Below, one piece after another: positions 34,548 to 43,072 of a DNA stretch of 49,838 bases; the first letter of the stretch is position 1; the number at the start of each line of letters is the position of its first letter. The notes under the pieces were generated by a model. It saw only the letters and a list, made by a program, of their open reading frames with translations. It ran no database searches and was not told the origin of the DNA. The stretch covers positions 1 through 49,838 of the forward strand of contig NZ_JAPDPI010000039.1 in assembly GCF_026013615.1 (NCBI RefSeq), read 5' to 3'. The DNA comes from Plebeiibacterium marinum (GTDB lineage: Bacteria; Bacteroidota; Bacteroidia; Bacteroidales; Marinilabiliaceae). A program made the translations under genes and the position numbers.

Positions 34548-35564
34548 ATGCAAAAACAAACACTATATATCAGAAACCTCACCATAGGTTATAAACGAAA
34601 ACAAGGAAACCTGGTGGTTTGCGACAAGCTCAATGCGCAGATAAATCCAGGAGAGATGGTTTGCCTTTTGGGCGAAAATGGTTCCGGAAAAAGTACGCTT
34701 ATCAGAACCATCAGTGGGTTTCAACCAGCATTGGACGGATCGGGATCAATTATGGGTAAAAACCTTTTCTCTTTAAAAGAAAGAGAAATAGCCTTACTGG
34801 CAGCTGTTGTATTAACCGACCGGATAGATGTGCCCAACGCAACCGTAGAGGAAATGGTAAGTTTGGGAAGAAGCCCATACACTAACATGATGGGGAAACT
34901 GACAAAAGAAGATAAACATATTATTGCTGAATCCATTAATAAATGCGGTATACAACATAAAGCAAAAGAACAGTTGAGTAACTTGAGTGATGGAGAAAAG
35001 CAAAAAGTATCCATAGCCAAAGCTTTGGCCCAGGACACCCCCCTCATCATTTTAGACGAACCAACAGCTTTTCTGGATTTGCCTGCCCGGGTTGAAATTA
35101 TTCAGTTGTTGAGAAACATTGCCATAACTTCATCAAAATCCATCCTGATGTCGACACATGATCTGGATCTGGCCATTCAAATGGCCGATAAACTATGGCT
35201 ACTTCCTAAAGGAGGGCCTTTAATTACAGGAAGTCCGGAAGATTTGTTATTACAAGATTCTTTTAAAAGGCTTTTTGTTGACCGAGGTGTGGAGTTTGAC
35301 AATAAAACGGGGTTGTTCAAAGTAAAATACAACCACAATAAAGAGCTGGCCATTAAAGGACATGGATTTGAATATGTTCTTTTACGAAGAGCATTTGCCC
35401 GAAAAGGCATCAAACTCAAACAGCACGAAGAAAAAAATGAGATGTGGTTAGAAATTTCCAATGGAGGCAATAAGAACTTCCTTCTTCATAAAAAAGGAGA
35501 AATGATCGCCTCAGAAGAATCAGTAGAGAGAATTGTTGAACATACATTAAACCATATAAACTGA
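34548..35564 (+). CDS. ABC transporter ATPase, BtuD-like, with C-terminal extension
   Basis: A 338-aa ATPase powering the BtuCD-type importer. Walker A is GENGSGKST (42-50), the signature LSDGEKQ (146-152), Walker B LIILDEP (166-172), and the switch His lies in STHDLDL (~204). The ATPase ends near residue 255; about 80 extra residues (AIKGHGFEYVLLRRAFARKGI to the C-terminus) form an additional alpha/beta domain not found in minimal BtuD. The function of this domain is unknown. The gene is immediately followed by cbi genes. Confidence 0.92.
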   Translation: MQKQTLYIRNLTIGYKRKQGNLVVCDKLNAQINPGEMVCLLGENGSGKSTLIRTISGFQPALDGSGSIMGKNLFSLKEREIALLAAVVLTDRIDVPNATVEEMVSLGRSPYTNMMGKLTKEDKHIIAESINKCGIQHKAKEQLSNLSDGEKQKVSIAKALAQDTPLIILDEPTAFLDLPARVEIIQLLRNIAITSSKSILMSTHDLDLAIQMADKLWLLPKGGPLITGSPEDLLLQDSFKRLFVDRGVEFDNKTGLFKVKYNHNKELAIKGHGFEYVLLRRAFARKGIKLKQHEEKNEMWLEISNGGNKNFLLHKKGEMIASEESVERIVEHTLNHIN

Positions 35565-35659
35565 AATAAGTTGAAAGTGAAAAGTAGAAAAATAGAATCT
35601 TAATATATAAATCAAATTTTGAATAAAGATTTCTTCTATTATCTCTTATCTAAAGAATA

Positions 35660-37006
35660 ATGCAAAAAGGATTCATCATAGCGGGAACAAATAGCGGTTG
35701 CGGTAAAACAACAATAACCATAGGTTTAATGGCCTTGCTGAAATCTTTGGAAATTAAGGTGGCCCCATTTAAAACCGGGCCCGATTATATAGACCCATTA
35801 TTCCATAGCAAAGTACTTGGTAAACCATCGTATAATCTCGATAGCTTTATGCTTTCAGAATCTGCCATAAAATATCTGTACAAAAAGCATTCAAGATCCA
35901 ACGACCTGTCAATTATTGAAGGTGTTATGGGAATGTACGATGGCATGGGACATCAATCAACAGGAAGTACCTATGAGTTAAGCAAAATTCTGGGACTTCC
36001 TGTTGTTTTGGTGGTAAGTTGCAAGGGCTTGTATCAATCTGTTGCAGCCATTGTTAAAGGTTTCTGTTCTTTAAAACAAAACTCCAATGTCAAAGGGGTC
36101 ATCCTAAACCATGTACCCAATAACGAATATTACCAGTTTGTTAAATCAGTAATCGAAAGGGAAAGCAATATTTCCTGCCTTGGATATGTCCCTACAAACA
36201 AGGATATATCACTCGAGAGTCGCCATTTAGGATTGATACAGGCTGAGGAAGTAGACCAGCTAAATGATAAGGTTGGTATTTTAAAGGATACCTTAGAGCA
36301 CACAATCGACATTGCAAAGCTCCTTGACATAAGCAAGCATAAACCGCTTACAGAAGACAACTTCAATCTTCCAGACCTTGACTTGTCGGGTATGCATATT
36401 GGTGTATCTTACGATAAGGCCTTTCGGTTTTATTATAAAGATAATTTGGAATTACTGGAAGAATTAGGCGCAACACTCCATTATTTTAGTCCACTTAAAG
36501 ACACATCATTACCAAAGGGAATCAACTGCTTATACCTTGGTGGAGGATACCCGGAGCTGTTTGCCTCAGAATTATCTGAAAATATTTTGCTCCGAAAGCA
36601 GATTAACAGCAAAGTTGAAGAAGGGTTTCCTGTTTATGCAGAATGTGGAGGATTAATGTATTTAGCTGAAAACATTATTGACCTGGAAGGAAAAAGATAT
36701 CCTATGTGCGGAATTTATAATGCATCGGTACAAATGACTCAAAGGTTACAGCGTTTTGGCTATGCTACTGCCGAATACAATAATGCAGAAACCCGATGCC
36801 ATGAGTTCCATCGATCTGAAATAATAGAACACGACAATACAAATTATACACTTACATATCATCTTACAAAACCCCAAAAACAAAAACATTGGCAATGCGG
36901 GCTAAGCTATAAGAACTGTTTAGCAGCATATGCACATGTACATTTTTATGCCGGTTTTAATTTTTTTGAAAACATAATAGACTTATGGAAAAGAGCAACT
37001 ATATAA
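35660..37006 (+). CDS. cbiA: Cobyrinate a,c-diamide synthase
   Basis: Amidates the a and c carboxylates of cobyrinate with glutamine and ATP, the final step of the pathway encoded here. The N-terminal synthetase has a P-loop (GTNSGCGKTT, residues 9-18) and FKTGPDYIDP. The C-terminal glutaminase has the catalytic Cys in YAECGGLMYL (Cys329) and the VHFYAGF His region near the end. The 448-aa length is standard. A run of TCTTATC-like heptamer remnants lies just before the ATG. Its end overlaps cbiC by 22 bp. Confidence 0.95.
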   Translation: MQKGFIIAGTNSGCGKTTITIGLMALLKSLEIKVAPFKTGPDYIDPLFHSKVLGKPSYNLDSFMLSESAIKYLYKKHSRSNDLSIIEGVMGMYDGMGHQSTGSTYELSKILGLPVVLVVSCKGLYQSVAAIVKGFCSLKQNSNVKGVILNHVPNNEYYQFVKSVIERESNISCLGYVPTNKDISLESRHLGLIQAEEVDQLNDKVGILKDTLEHTIDIAKLLDISKHKPLTEDNFNLPDLDLSGMHIGVSYDKAFRFYYKDNLELLEELGATLHYFSPLKDTSLPKGINCLYLGGGYPELFASELSENILLRKQINSKVEEGFPVYAECGGLMYLAENIIDLEGKRYPMCGIYNASVQMTQRLQRFGYATAEYNNAETRCHEFHRSEIIEHDNTNYTLTYHLTKPQKQKHWQCGLSYKNCLAAYAHVHFYAGFNFFENIIDLWKRATI

Positions 37007-37623
37007 ACCTCAACCCCATGGGAATAGAGAACGACAGTATGCAGATCATCTCTGACGAACTGTCGCATTTAAATATCCCGGAAGAACTGGATGCCATTGT
37101 AAAACGCGTGATCCATACAACCGCAGATTTTGAATATGCCCATTTGTTCGAAGCACATCCTGATGCAGTACAAAATGCTAAAAAGGCATTGCTGGCGGGT
37201 TGTAAAATTTATGCAGACACAACCATGATTACTGCCGGGGTAAGCAAACCATCTATGGCAAAGCTAGGGAACGAATTGAATTGCTTTGTTCATAAACCTG
37301 ATGTTATTGAAGAAGCAAAAGCACAAGGCATTACACGCTCAATTTGTGGAATCAACAAAGCCGCAAAAGATGCCAGTTATCAAATATTTGTAATTGGAAA
37401 TGCTCCTACTGCCCTGGTGCGCATCTGCGAGCTATATAAAGAAGGAAAAATCAATCCGGATTTGGTAATTGGTGTTCCGGTTGGTTTTGTTGGTGCTTCC
37501 GAGTCAAAACAAATGCTTAAAGAATCCGGCCTGCCATATATGATCATACGTGGACGAAAAGGAGGAAGCACGGTTGGTGTGGCTATTTTGAATGCGATAC
37601 TTTATGATATTGTAAAACGATAA
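36985..37623 (+). CDS. cbiC: Cobalt-precorrin-8 methylmutase
   Basis: Moves the C11 methyl group to C12 to turn cobalt-precorrin-8 into cobyrinate. The 212-aa protein holds the family segments VKRVIHTTADFEYAHLF (His near 45, the catalytic residue), ADTTMITAGVSK, and VGVPVGFVGASESK with RGRKGGSTVGVA at the C-terminus. It overlaps cbiA by 22 bp, a sign of coupling, and is followed by an inverted repeat that separates it from cbiD. Confidence 0.94.
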   Translation: MEKSNYINLNPMGIENDSMQIISDELSHLNIPEELDAIVKRVIHTTADFEYAHLFEAHPDAVQNAKKALLAGCKIYADTTMITAGVSKPSMAKLGNELNCFVHKPDVIEEAKAQGITRSICGINKAAKDASYQIFVIGNAPTALVRICELYKEGKINPDLVIGVPVGFVGASESKQMLKESGLPYMIIRGRKGGSTVGVAILNAILYDIVKR

Positions 37624-37630
37624 AAAAATT

Positions 37631-37719
37631 AACCACAAAGAACACTAAGGAATTTTCACAAAGTTCACAAAAGTTTTCTTCGTGTTTCTTTGTGAAAATC
37701 CTTTGTGACCTTTGTGGTT
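37631..37719 (+). repeat. Imperfect inverted repeat between cbiC and cbiD
   Basis: AACCACAAAG.. to ..TTTTCACAAAG (37631-37663) faces its near-complement (37688-37719), a stem of about 30 bp with few mismatches and a 24-nt loop. It ends 6 nt before the cbiD ATG. It could affect translation or mRNA stability within the operon, or it could be a dispersed repeat. Confidence 0.7.
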
Positions 37720-37725
37720 TAAGAT

Positions 37726-38832
37726 ATGTATAAGAATTCAAAACATAAAGAACTTCGTAACGGCTTAACAACCGGAACTTGTGCAGCTGCAGTTGCCAAG
37801 GCTTCTGTTTATATGCTCATTTCTCAGGAAATTATTGAGCATGTTTCAGTAACGCTTCCTGCTGGTAAAGAAGTGATTTTAGAATTGGAAAATTGTAAAC
37901 TAACCCAAAACAAAGCCCAATGCAGCACCATCAAAGATGCGGGTGATGATCCGGATATTACCAATGGGGCGGAAATAGTTGCCCATGCTACATTTAATGA
38001 AACAAACAAAGCAACAATTATTGGGGGCAAAGGCATAGGGACAGTCACCAAACCAGGTTTGGCTGTTAAGGTTGGAAAACCCGCCATTAACCCGGTACCT
38101 TTAAAAATGATCAAGGATAGTATTGCCGCAGTTCTTCCCAAAAACAAAGGTGTGGAAGTTGTGATCAGCATCCCTGAAGGACAAGAGCTCGCAAAAAAAA
38201 CTTTTAATCCGAGATTGGGCATTGAAGGTGGACTATCAGTATTGGGTACTACTGGCATTGTTAAACCCATGTCGGAAGAGGCTTTAAAAGCCTCCATGGT
38301 GGTGGAGCTCAAACATCGGGCTTCGGGAGGAAACCAGCAAATCATTTTTACTCCCGGAAATTACAGTACTTCCTTTTCAAAAGAAAACCTGAATATAAAC
38401 GAAAACAAAGTTGTTCTAACCTCCAATTACATTGGTTTTATGCTCGAAGAGGCCGTAAAATGCCATATAAAAAAGATAGTCTTGATCGGCCATTTAGGTA
38501 AACTTGTAAAAATAGCAGGTGGAGTTTTTCAAACGCACAGCAGGGTTGCCGATGCACGAAACGAAATATTGGCTTCACACTATATGATGTATAGCGAAGA
38601 CATTAGCGCTTTTAAGAAAATTATGCATTCAAACACCACCGAAGAAGCCATTGATTTTATTAGAGATAAAGCCTTTTGGGATTATTTTGCTACCCGGATA
38701 AAAACGCGTGCAGAAAAATATATTCATCAAGAGCTTGGCATTGAAGTGATATTACTATCTCAAAAAGCAGGAATACTTTCAGCTACAACAGGAGCATTTA
38801 ACCTGATTAAAAGTATGAATGATGAAAAATAA
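37726..38832 (+). CDS. cbiD: Cobalt-precorrin-5B C1-methyltransferase
   Basis: Methylates C1 in the anaerobic B12 pathway. The 368-aa protein opens RNGLTTGTCAAAVAKA, the defining CbiD motif (residues ~9-24), and contains DAGDDPDITNGAEI (~69), GGKGIGTVTKPGLAV and VGHLGKLVKIAGG-like GHLGKLVKIAGGVFQTHS (~254-271). It is cytosolic and overlaps cbiE by 14 bp. It is diagnostic of the oxygen-independent route. Confidence 0.95.
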   Translation: MYKNSKHKELRNGLTTGTCAAAVAKASVYMLISQEIIEHVSVTLPAGKEVILELENCKLTQNKAQCSTIKDAGDDPDITNGAEIVAHATFNETNKATIIGGKGIGTVTKPGLAVKVGKPAINPVPLKMIKDSIAAVLPKNKGVEVVISIPEGQELAKKTFNPRLGIEGGLSVLGTTGIVKPMSEEALKASMVVELKHRASGGNQQIIFTPGNYSTSFSKENLNINENKVVLTSNYIGFMLEEAVKCHIKKIVLIGHLGKLVKIAGGVFQTHSRVADARNEILASHYMMYSEDISAFKKIMHSNTTEEAIDFIRDKAFWDYFATRIKTRAEKYIHQELGIEVILLSQKAGILSATTGAFNLIKSMNDEK

Positions 38833-39460
38833 TCAACCCCAAATAAACATCTGTGGAATTGGCCCCGGTAATCCCGATTACATCTGTCCTATTGTTTTTA
38901 AAAAGGTAAAACTGGCTGATATTGTGATTGGAGGGAAAAGGCATCTGGATATTTTTGACATTGAGAATAAAAAAAACATCCTGTTTAATGGAAAGCTTGA
39001 TGACCTAAAGCAAGCTATAGAAAACAATAAATCAAAAAATATTACCATTGTTGTTTCGGGCGATACCGGTTTTTATTCGCTTCGGAAATTCATTGTCAAT
39101 TCATTTCCCGAATTTCACATTGAAGTTATTCCTGGCATTAGTTCTTTTCAATATTTATATGCAAAACTTGGTTTAGGATACGAAAATGCATTTAAAGGCT
39201 CTTTACATGGAAAAGAGGTGGATTACATTAAACAGATCCAATCCTATGATTCTGTATTTCTGTTAACAGATAAAAAAAATACCTGGAAAGTAATAGCTCT
39301 GAACCTGGTTAAAAACGGGATGGGGAAATCGAAGTTTCACATAGGCAATAACCTCTCCTACCCTAACGAAAAGATTATTAGTACTACGGCACTTGATGCA
39401 AGCAAGATGAACCATGATTTTGAGCTATGCTCAGTGATTTTTGAAAAGTGTATGATGTAA
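38819..39460 (+). CDS. cbiE: Cobalt-precorrin-7 C5-methyltransferase
   Basis: A 213-aa SAM-dependent methyltransferase of the canonical class III tetrapyrrole fold. ICGIGPGNPDYI is the N-terminal motif; VVSGDTGFYSLRK (~78-90) and the VIPGISSFQYLYAKLG loop (~103-118) follow. It is the CbiE half of the CbiE/CbiT pair, here as a separate gene, with cbiT 41 bp downstream. It overlaps the end of cbiD. Confidence 0.92.
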   Translation: MMKNNQPQINICGIGPGNPDYICPIVFKKVKLADIVIGGKRHLDIFDIENKKNILFNGKLDDLKQAIENNKSKNITIVVSGDTGFYSLRKFIVNSFPEFHIEVIPGISSFQYLYAKLGLGYENAFKGSLHGKEVDYIKQIQSYDSVFLLTDKKNTWKVIALNLVKNGMGKSKFHIGNNLSYPNEKIISTTALDASKMNHDFELCSVIFEKCMM

Positions 39461-39501
39461 ATAAATCTTGATACTTACATCTTAATCTTGATACTAAAAA
39501 A

Positions 39502-40059
39502 ATGAAAGACTCAGAATTTATACGGGGCGATGTTCCCATGACCAAAGAAGAAATACGCACCATTGCTTTGAGTAAACTGGAGCTCAGCACACATGATTCA
39601 CTAATGGATATCGGTGCAGGCACAGGCTCTGTTTCCATTGAAGCTGCCTTGCAACTTACCAAAGGAAATGTTTTGGCCATAGAACACAAAAAAGAAGCAG
39701 TAGACCTCATCCTTGAAAACAAGGAAAAACACCACACAAACAACCTTGAAGTGGTTATGGCCAAAGCCCCTGATGGAATGGAGAACATTGCTGAATACAA
39801 TAAGTTTTTTATTGGCGGAAGTGGAGGAAACCTCAATGATATTCTGGAATTAATAAAAAACAAGGCTCCTCAAAAAAGTATTGTTGTGGTAACTGCTATT
39901 GTTTTAGATACCATGATTGAAGTGTATCATTTTTTTAAGGATAACAATTACGATTTTGAGTTGATACAGGTTGGGGTAAACAAGATAGATACAACAAAAA
40001 AAGTGGCTATGCTCACTGCCCAAAACCCAATATTTATTTTAACCGGAAAGGTTAAGTAG
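39502..40059 (+). CDS. cbiT: Cobalt-precorrin-6B C15-methyltransferase (decarboxylating)
   Basis: A 185-aa Rossmann-type methyltransferase with SAM motif DIGAGTGSVSIEAAL (residues ~36-50) and an acidic second-strand AIEHKKEAVDLI. It begins IRGDVPMTKEEIRTIALSKL, typical of CbiT. It removes the C12 acetate carboxylate and methylates C15. It lies directly after cbiE, so C5 and C15 modification is encoded by two adjacent genes rather than one fused CobL. Confidence 0.94.
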   Translation: MKDSEFIRGDVPMTKEEIRTIALSKLELSTHDSLMDIGAGTGSVSIEAALQLTKGNVLAIEHKKEAVDLILENKEKHHTNNLEVVMAKAPDGMENIAEYNKFFIGGSGGNLNDILELIKNKAPQKSIVVVTAIVLDTMIEVYHFFKDNNYDFELIQVGVNKIDTTKKVAMLTAQNPIFILTGKVK

Positions 40060-40096
40060 TATGATGATCTTTAAACTATACACCTCGGGAATCAGC

Positions 40097-40119
40097 TCTC
40101 CTCCTTCATAAGGAGGAGA
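40097..40119 (+). promoter_or_regulatory. Hairpin ahead of cbiL containing a Shine-Dalgarno-like arm
   Basis: TCTCCTCCTT and AAGGAGGAGA form a perfect 10-bp stem with a 3-nt loop, ending 31 nt before the cbiL ATG. The right arm resembles a Shine-Dalgarno but is too far from the start for normal use. It could be a dispersed palindrome or stability element. Confidence 0.5.
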
Positions 40120-40150
40120 ATTGATTTACAGCTTATTGAATAAACATATA

Positions 40151-40849
40151 ATGACAACATACAACAAAAACAAACTATACGGAATTGGCATAGGCCCCGG
40201 TGATGCAGAATTGCTAACGATAAAAGCAGTAAAGGCACTGGGTAAAGCCGACATCATATGTGTACCTAAATCAAAAGAACAAGCCAGTACAGCTCTTTCT
40301 ATTGTTTCCGGGTATTTGGATGATGATGTAACTATTGAACACATGGAATTCCCCATGTCGAAAGACAGGAATGTCAGGATTGAAGCCCGAAAGAAGAATG
40401 CTGAAATTATTCAAAAGCATCTCAGAAATAACAAAACGGTTGCTTTTTTAACACTTGGCGATCCCATGCTTTATAGTACATACGGCTATATTCTTGAATA
40501 TTTAGATAAAAGTGTTGAGATAGAAACCATTCCCGGGATATACTCATTTTCGGCCATTAGCAGTCTGTTATCTGTACCATTAGTCAAGGATCATGATAAG
40601 TTATCTGTAATCTGTTCATTCGATGAAAGTGCAAAAAATATGTTGCCTCTTTCAGAAAGCATTGTTTGCATGAAAATATGCAGGTATAAAAACGAATTAT
40701 ATGATTTTCTAAAAGCTAATGAAGGATTTGATTTCTATATGATTTCGGAAGCCGGGAAAGAAGGACAACAAGTATTCACAAACATTGAGGTGCTTAAAGG
40801 TGATATCTCCTACTTTTCAACGGCAATTTTGAAGAGGGTGAAGTACTAA
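40151..40849 (+). CDS. cbiL: Cobalt-factor II C20-methyltransferase
   Basis: Methylates C20 of cobalt-sirohydrochlorin/factor II. The 232-aa protein starts MTTYNKNKLYGIGIGPGDAELLT; the frame opens at a TTG ten codons earlier, but the ATG is the family start. LTLGDPMLYSTYGYI (residues ~99-113) and IETIPGIYSFSAISSLL (~123-139) are the SAM-binding loops. Its last codons overlap a short heptamer array. Confidence 0.93.
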   Translation: MTTYNKNKLYGIGIGPGDAELLTIKAVKALGKADIICVPKSKEQASTALSIVSGYLDDDVTIEHMEFPMSKDRNVRIEARKKNAEIIQKHLRNNKTVAFLTLGDPMLYSTYGYILEYLDKSVEIETIPGIYSFSAISSLLSVPLVKDHDKLSVICSFDESAKNMLPLSESIVCMKICRYKNELYDFLKANEGFDFYMISEAGKEGQQVFTNIEVLKGDISYFSTAILKRVKY

Positions 40850-40882
40850 GTGCTAAGAGCATAGGGCTTAGTGCTAAGGATT
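40841..40882 (+). repeat. Heptamer array at the cbiL stop, unit AAGTGCT
   Basis: Six in-phase 7-mers, AAGTACT, AAGTGCT, AAGAGCA, TAGGGCT, TAGTGCT, AAGGATT. The first contains the second-last codon and part of the stop. Confidence 0.6.
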
Positions 40883-40942
40883 GATGAATAATAAAATGGC
40901 AAAACATTATTAGTTATAAACATAGTGGATTTAGGATATTTA

Positions 40943-40983
40943 CAAATCAGTCTTTTGTCTATTATCTATAATCTAATCATCTA
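40943..40983 (+). repeat. Remnant of the MITE-like heptamer element
   Basis: CAAATCAGTCTTTTGTCTATTATCTATAATC closely matches the right part of the copy at 1-95. It ends just before the cbiF ATG. Confidence 0.55.
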
Positions 40984-40991
40984 ATTAAAAT

Positions 40992-41741
40992 ATGATAACA
41001 TTTATTGGAGCGGGTCCGGGAGATCCGGAATTAATTACGGTAAAAGGACAAAAAGCTGTCCGTAATGCAGATGTCATAATTTACGCCGGCTCATTGGTGC
41101 CCGTAGCGGTAATTGAAGACCGCAAACCAGGGGCTGAAGTATATAACAGTGCCACAATGGATCTGGAAGAAATCATCTCAGTAATGAAAACGGCCCATGA
41201 GCAAGGAAAAAACGTTGCCCGTGTGCATACGGGCGATCCATCTATATATGGCTCTATCCGTGAGCAAATTGAGGAACTCGACAAATTGAAAATCCCTCAC
41301 ACGGTAATCCCTGGTGTAAGTTCATTTGTAGCTTCTGCAGCAGCTTTACAACGCGAATTCACAGTCCCCGGGATTTCGCAAACAGTTATTTGTACCCGAA
41401 TGGAAGGCAGAACGCCGGTCCCTGAACTAGAGAAGATTGAACTATTGGCTTCGCACAAAACATCAATGGCCATATTCTTAACCATTGGGATGATTGATAA
41501 ACTCGTTGAAAAACTAACTATCCATTATCCGGTTACTACTCCTATTGCAGTAGTACAAAGAGCCAGCTGGCCCGACCAAAAGATTGTAACCGGATGTTTA
41601 AATGATATAGCAGCCAAAATTAAGGAGGCTGATATTACCAAAACGGCCATGATTTTAGTGGGTGATTTTTTGGGAGATAATTTTGAAAATTCTCTATTAT
41701 ATGCCTCTCATTTTACTCATGAATACAGAAAGGGAAAATAG
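40992..41741 (+). CDS. cbiF: Cobalt-precorrin-4 C11-methyltransferase
   Basis: A 249-aa class III methyltransferase that adds the C11 methyl. ITFIGAGPGDPELITVKG (residues 2-19), VARVHTGDPSIYGSIREQ (~76-93) and VIPGVSSFVASAAAL (~106-120) are the SAM-site segments, and YAGSLVP is typical of CobM/CbiF. A remnant of the heptamer element lies in its leader. Confidence 0.95.
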   Translation: MITFIGAGPGDPELITVKGQKAVRNADVIIYAGSLVPVAVIEDRKPGAEVYNSATMDLEEIISVMKTAHEQGKNVARVHTGDPSIYGSIREQIEELDKLKIPHTVIPGVSSFVASAAALQREFTVPGISQTVICTRMEGRTPVPELEKIELLASHKTSMAIFLTIGMIDKLVEKLTIHYPVTTPIAVVQRASWPDQKIVTGCLNDIAAKIKEADITKTAMILVGDFLGDNFENSLLYASHFTHEYRKGK

Positions 41742-41847
41742 TCTTTAACCACGAATAAACAAAATCTCAATGATGAAAAGGCAAGTGGTAATTTATGCAT
41801 GTACTGCCCAGGAGTTCAGGAGAGTTTGTTGATTAAAAAATTGGATT

Positions 41848-42861
41848 ATGATAGCAATCATATCTGTTAGCAAGCAAGGTAACGCATTGGCTTCCCTGTT
41901 ATCGGAAAAGATAAATGAAGAAGCCATCTGCTACACTTTAGCTAAATACGATTTAGAAGGTTTTCAACCTATTAAAGGAAGAATCAGACATTTCTGTAAG
42001 TTTCTTTTTCAGGAATACGAGGCCTTGATTTTTATAATGGCTACTGGCATTGTGGTTCGTAGCATTGCACCATGGATAAAGGATAAGACTTCTGATCCTG
42101 CTGTAGTTGTTATCGATGACAAAGGACAACATGTTATCAGCCTTTTAAGTGGTCATATTGGCGGTGCAAACAACCTAACTGAGGAAGTAGCGATGCTTAT
42201 TAATGCACAACCTGTCATTACAACATCTTCCGATGTTAATAATCTTCCTGCTGTAGACACGCTTGCTCAGGAAAAAGATTTAATAATTGATTCAATGAAC
42301 GATGCAAAAATCATTACATCAATGATTATCAATAATCAGAAGGTTGAATTGGTTGATGAACATGGGGTTTTTGAAAAAGATATTCTTCCAGACACAGATG
42401 GGGAAATATGTGGCAGACTGATTGTTTCTAACAAATTTGGGTTTGATGAACCGGTACCATTTGTCCGTTTAATTCCCGAAAACATTGTTCTTGGAGTCGG
42501 GTGCAAAAAAAACACCGGTTCTCACCAGCTTTGGGAATTCATAAAAGAAAACCTTTATGCCCTCAACCTTGATTTAAGAAGCGTTAAAACCATTGCATCC
42601 ATTGATATAAAGGCCGAAGAAAAAGCCATTATTGATGCAGCTGAATATTTACAATGCACAAATTGTTTTTACAACCAAAAACAACTCCAGGAGGTTGATC
42701 ATCTTTTTGAAGGATCTGATTTTGTGAAATCTACAGTGGGTGTAGCTTCTGTTAGTACTACATCGGCATATCTGGCAGGAAATGAAAAAGGTAAATTCTT
42801 AATCAGGAAAGCTAAAAAAGATGGGATGACCCTATCAATTTTTGAAACAACGATAAATTAA
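41848..42861 (+). CDS. cbiG: Cobalt-precorrin-5A hydrolase
   Basis: Opens the delta-lactone and releases acetaldehyde (C2 fragment) in the anaerobic pathway. The 337-aa protein has the N-terminal domain (FIMATGIVVRSIAPWIKDKTSDPAVVVID, residues ~65-93), central SLLSGHIGGANNLTEEVA (~102-119), and the C-terminal domain GVGCKKNTG with STVGVASVSTTSAYLA. It is a separate gene, not fused to CbiH as in some species. It is an unequivocal marker of the cobalt-early route. Confidence 0.93.
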   Translation: MIAIISVSKQGNALASLLSEKINEEAICYTLAKYDLEGFQPIKGRIRHFCKFLFQEYEALIFIMATGIVVRSIAPWIKDKTSDPAVVVIDDKGQHVISLLSGHIGGANNLTEEVAMLINAQPVITTSSDVNNLPAVDTLAQEKDLIIDSMNDAKIITSMIINNQKVELVDEHGVFEKDILPDTDGEICGRLIVSNKFGFDEPVPFVRLIPENIVLGVGCKKNTGSHQLWEFIKENLYALNLDLRSVKTIASIDIKAEEKAIIDAAEYLQCTNCFYNQKQLQEVDHLFEGSDFVKSTVGVASVSTTSAYLAGNEKGKFLIRKAKKDGMTLSIFETTIN

Positions 42862-42885
42862 ACCACAGCGGCACGAAGATATGTT

Positions 42886-43016
42886 TGCAAGAAAATCGAT
42901 TTTATCCCTACCCGCACAGTGCGAGAGGCTTCCCCTTTAGAGCCTGTCCCGAAATTGTATTCGGGAGAACCTGGGTTGAGCGGTGGGATTCACTATAAAA
43001 CAGGGGTTTTCTTGCA
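42886..43016 (+). mobile_element. Possible MITE-like remnant between cbiG and cbiH
   Basis: A 131-bp segment is bounded by TGCAAGAAAA and its exact complement TTTTCTTGCA. Inside is a hairpin CCCGAA/TTCGGG (42951-42966 region) and several GC-richer stretches unlike the flanking AT-rich DNA. No open frame is seen. Only one copy is in the window, so mobility is not shown. Confidence 0.4.
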
Positions 43017-43072
43017 GAGACTAAATACTAAGAAAAACTTAGAATATCGTAAGTAAAATAAAAGAGCAATTA

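Noticed and set aside
37824-38345. Antisense open frame of 173 codons within cbiD
   Set aside because: It is the opposite strand of a clearly recognised cbiD gene and has no recognisable domain.
39384-39863. Antisense open frame of 159 codons across cbiE/cbiT
   Set aside because: Overlaps two recognised genes and shows no family pattern.
40110-40119. AAGGAGGAGA as the cbiL ribosome-binding site
   Set aside because: It lies 31 nt before the ATG and is locked in a perfect hairpin, so normal Shine-Dalgarno use is unlikely.
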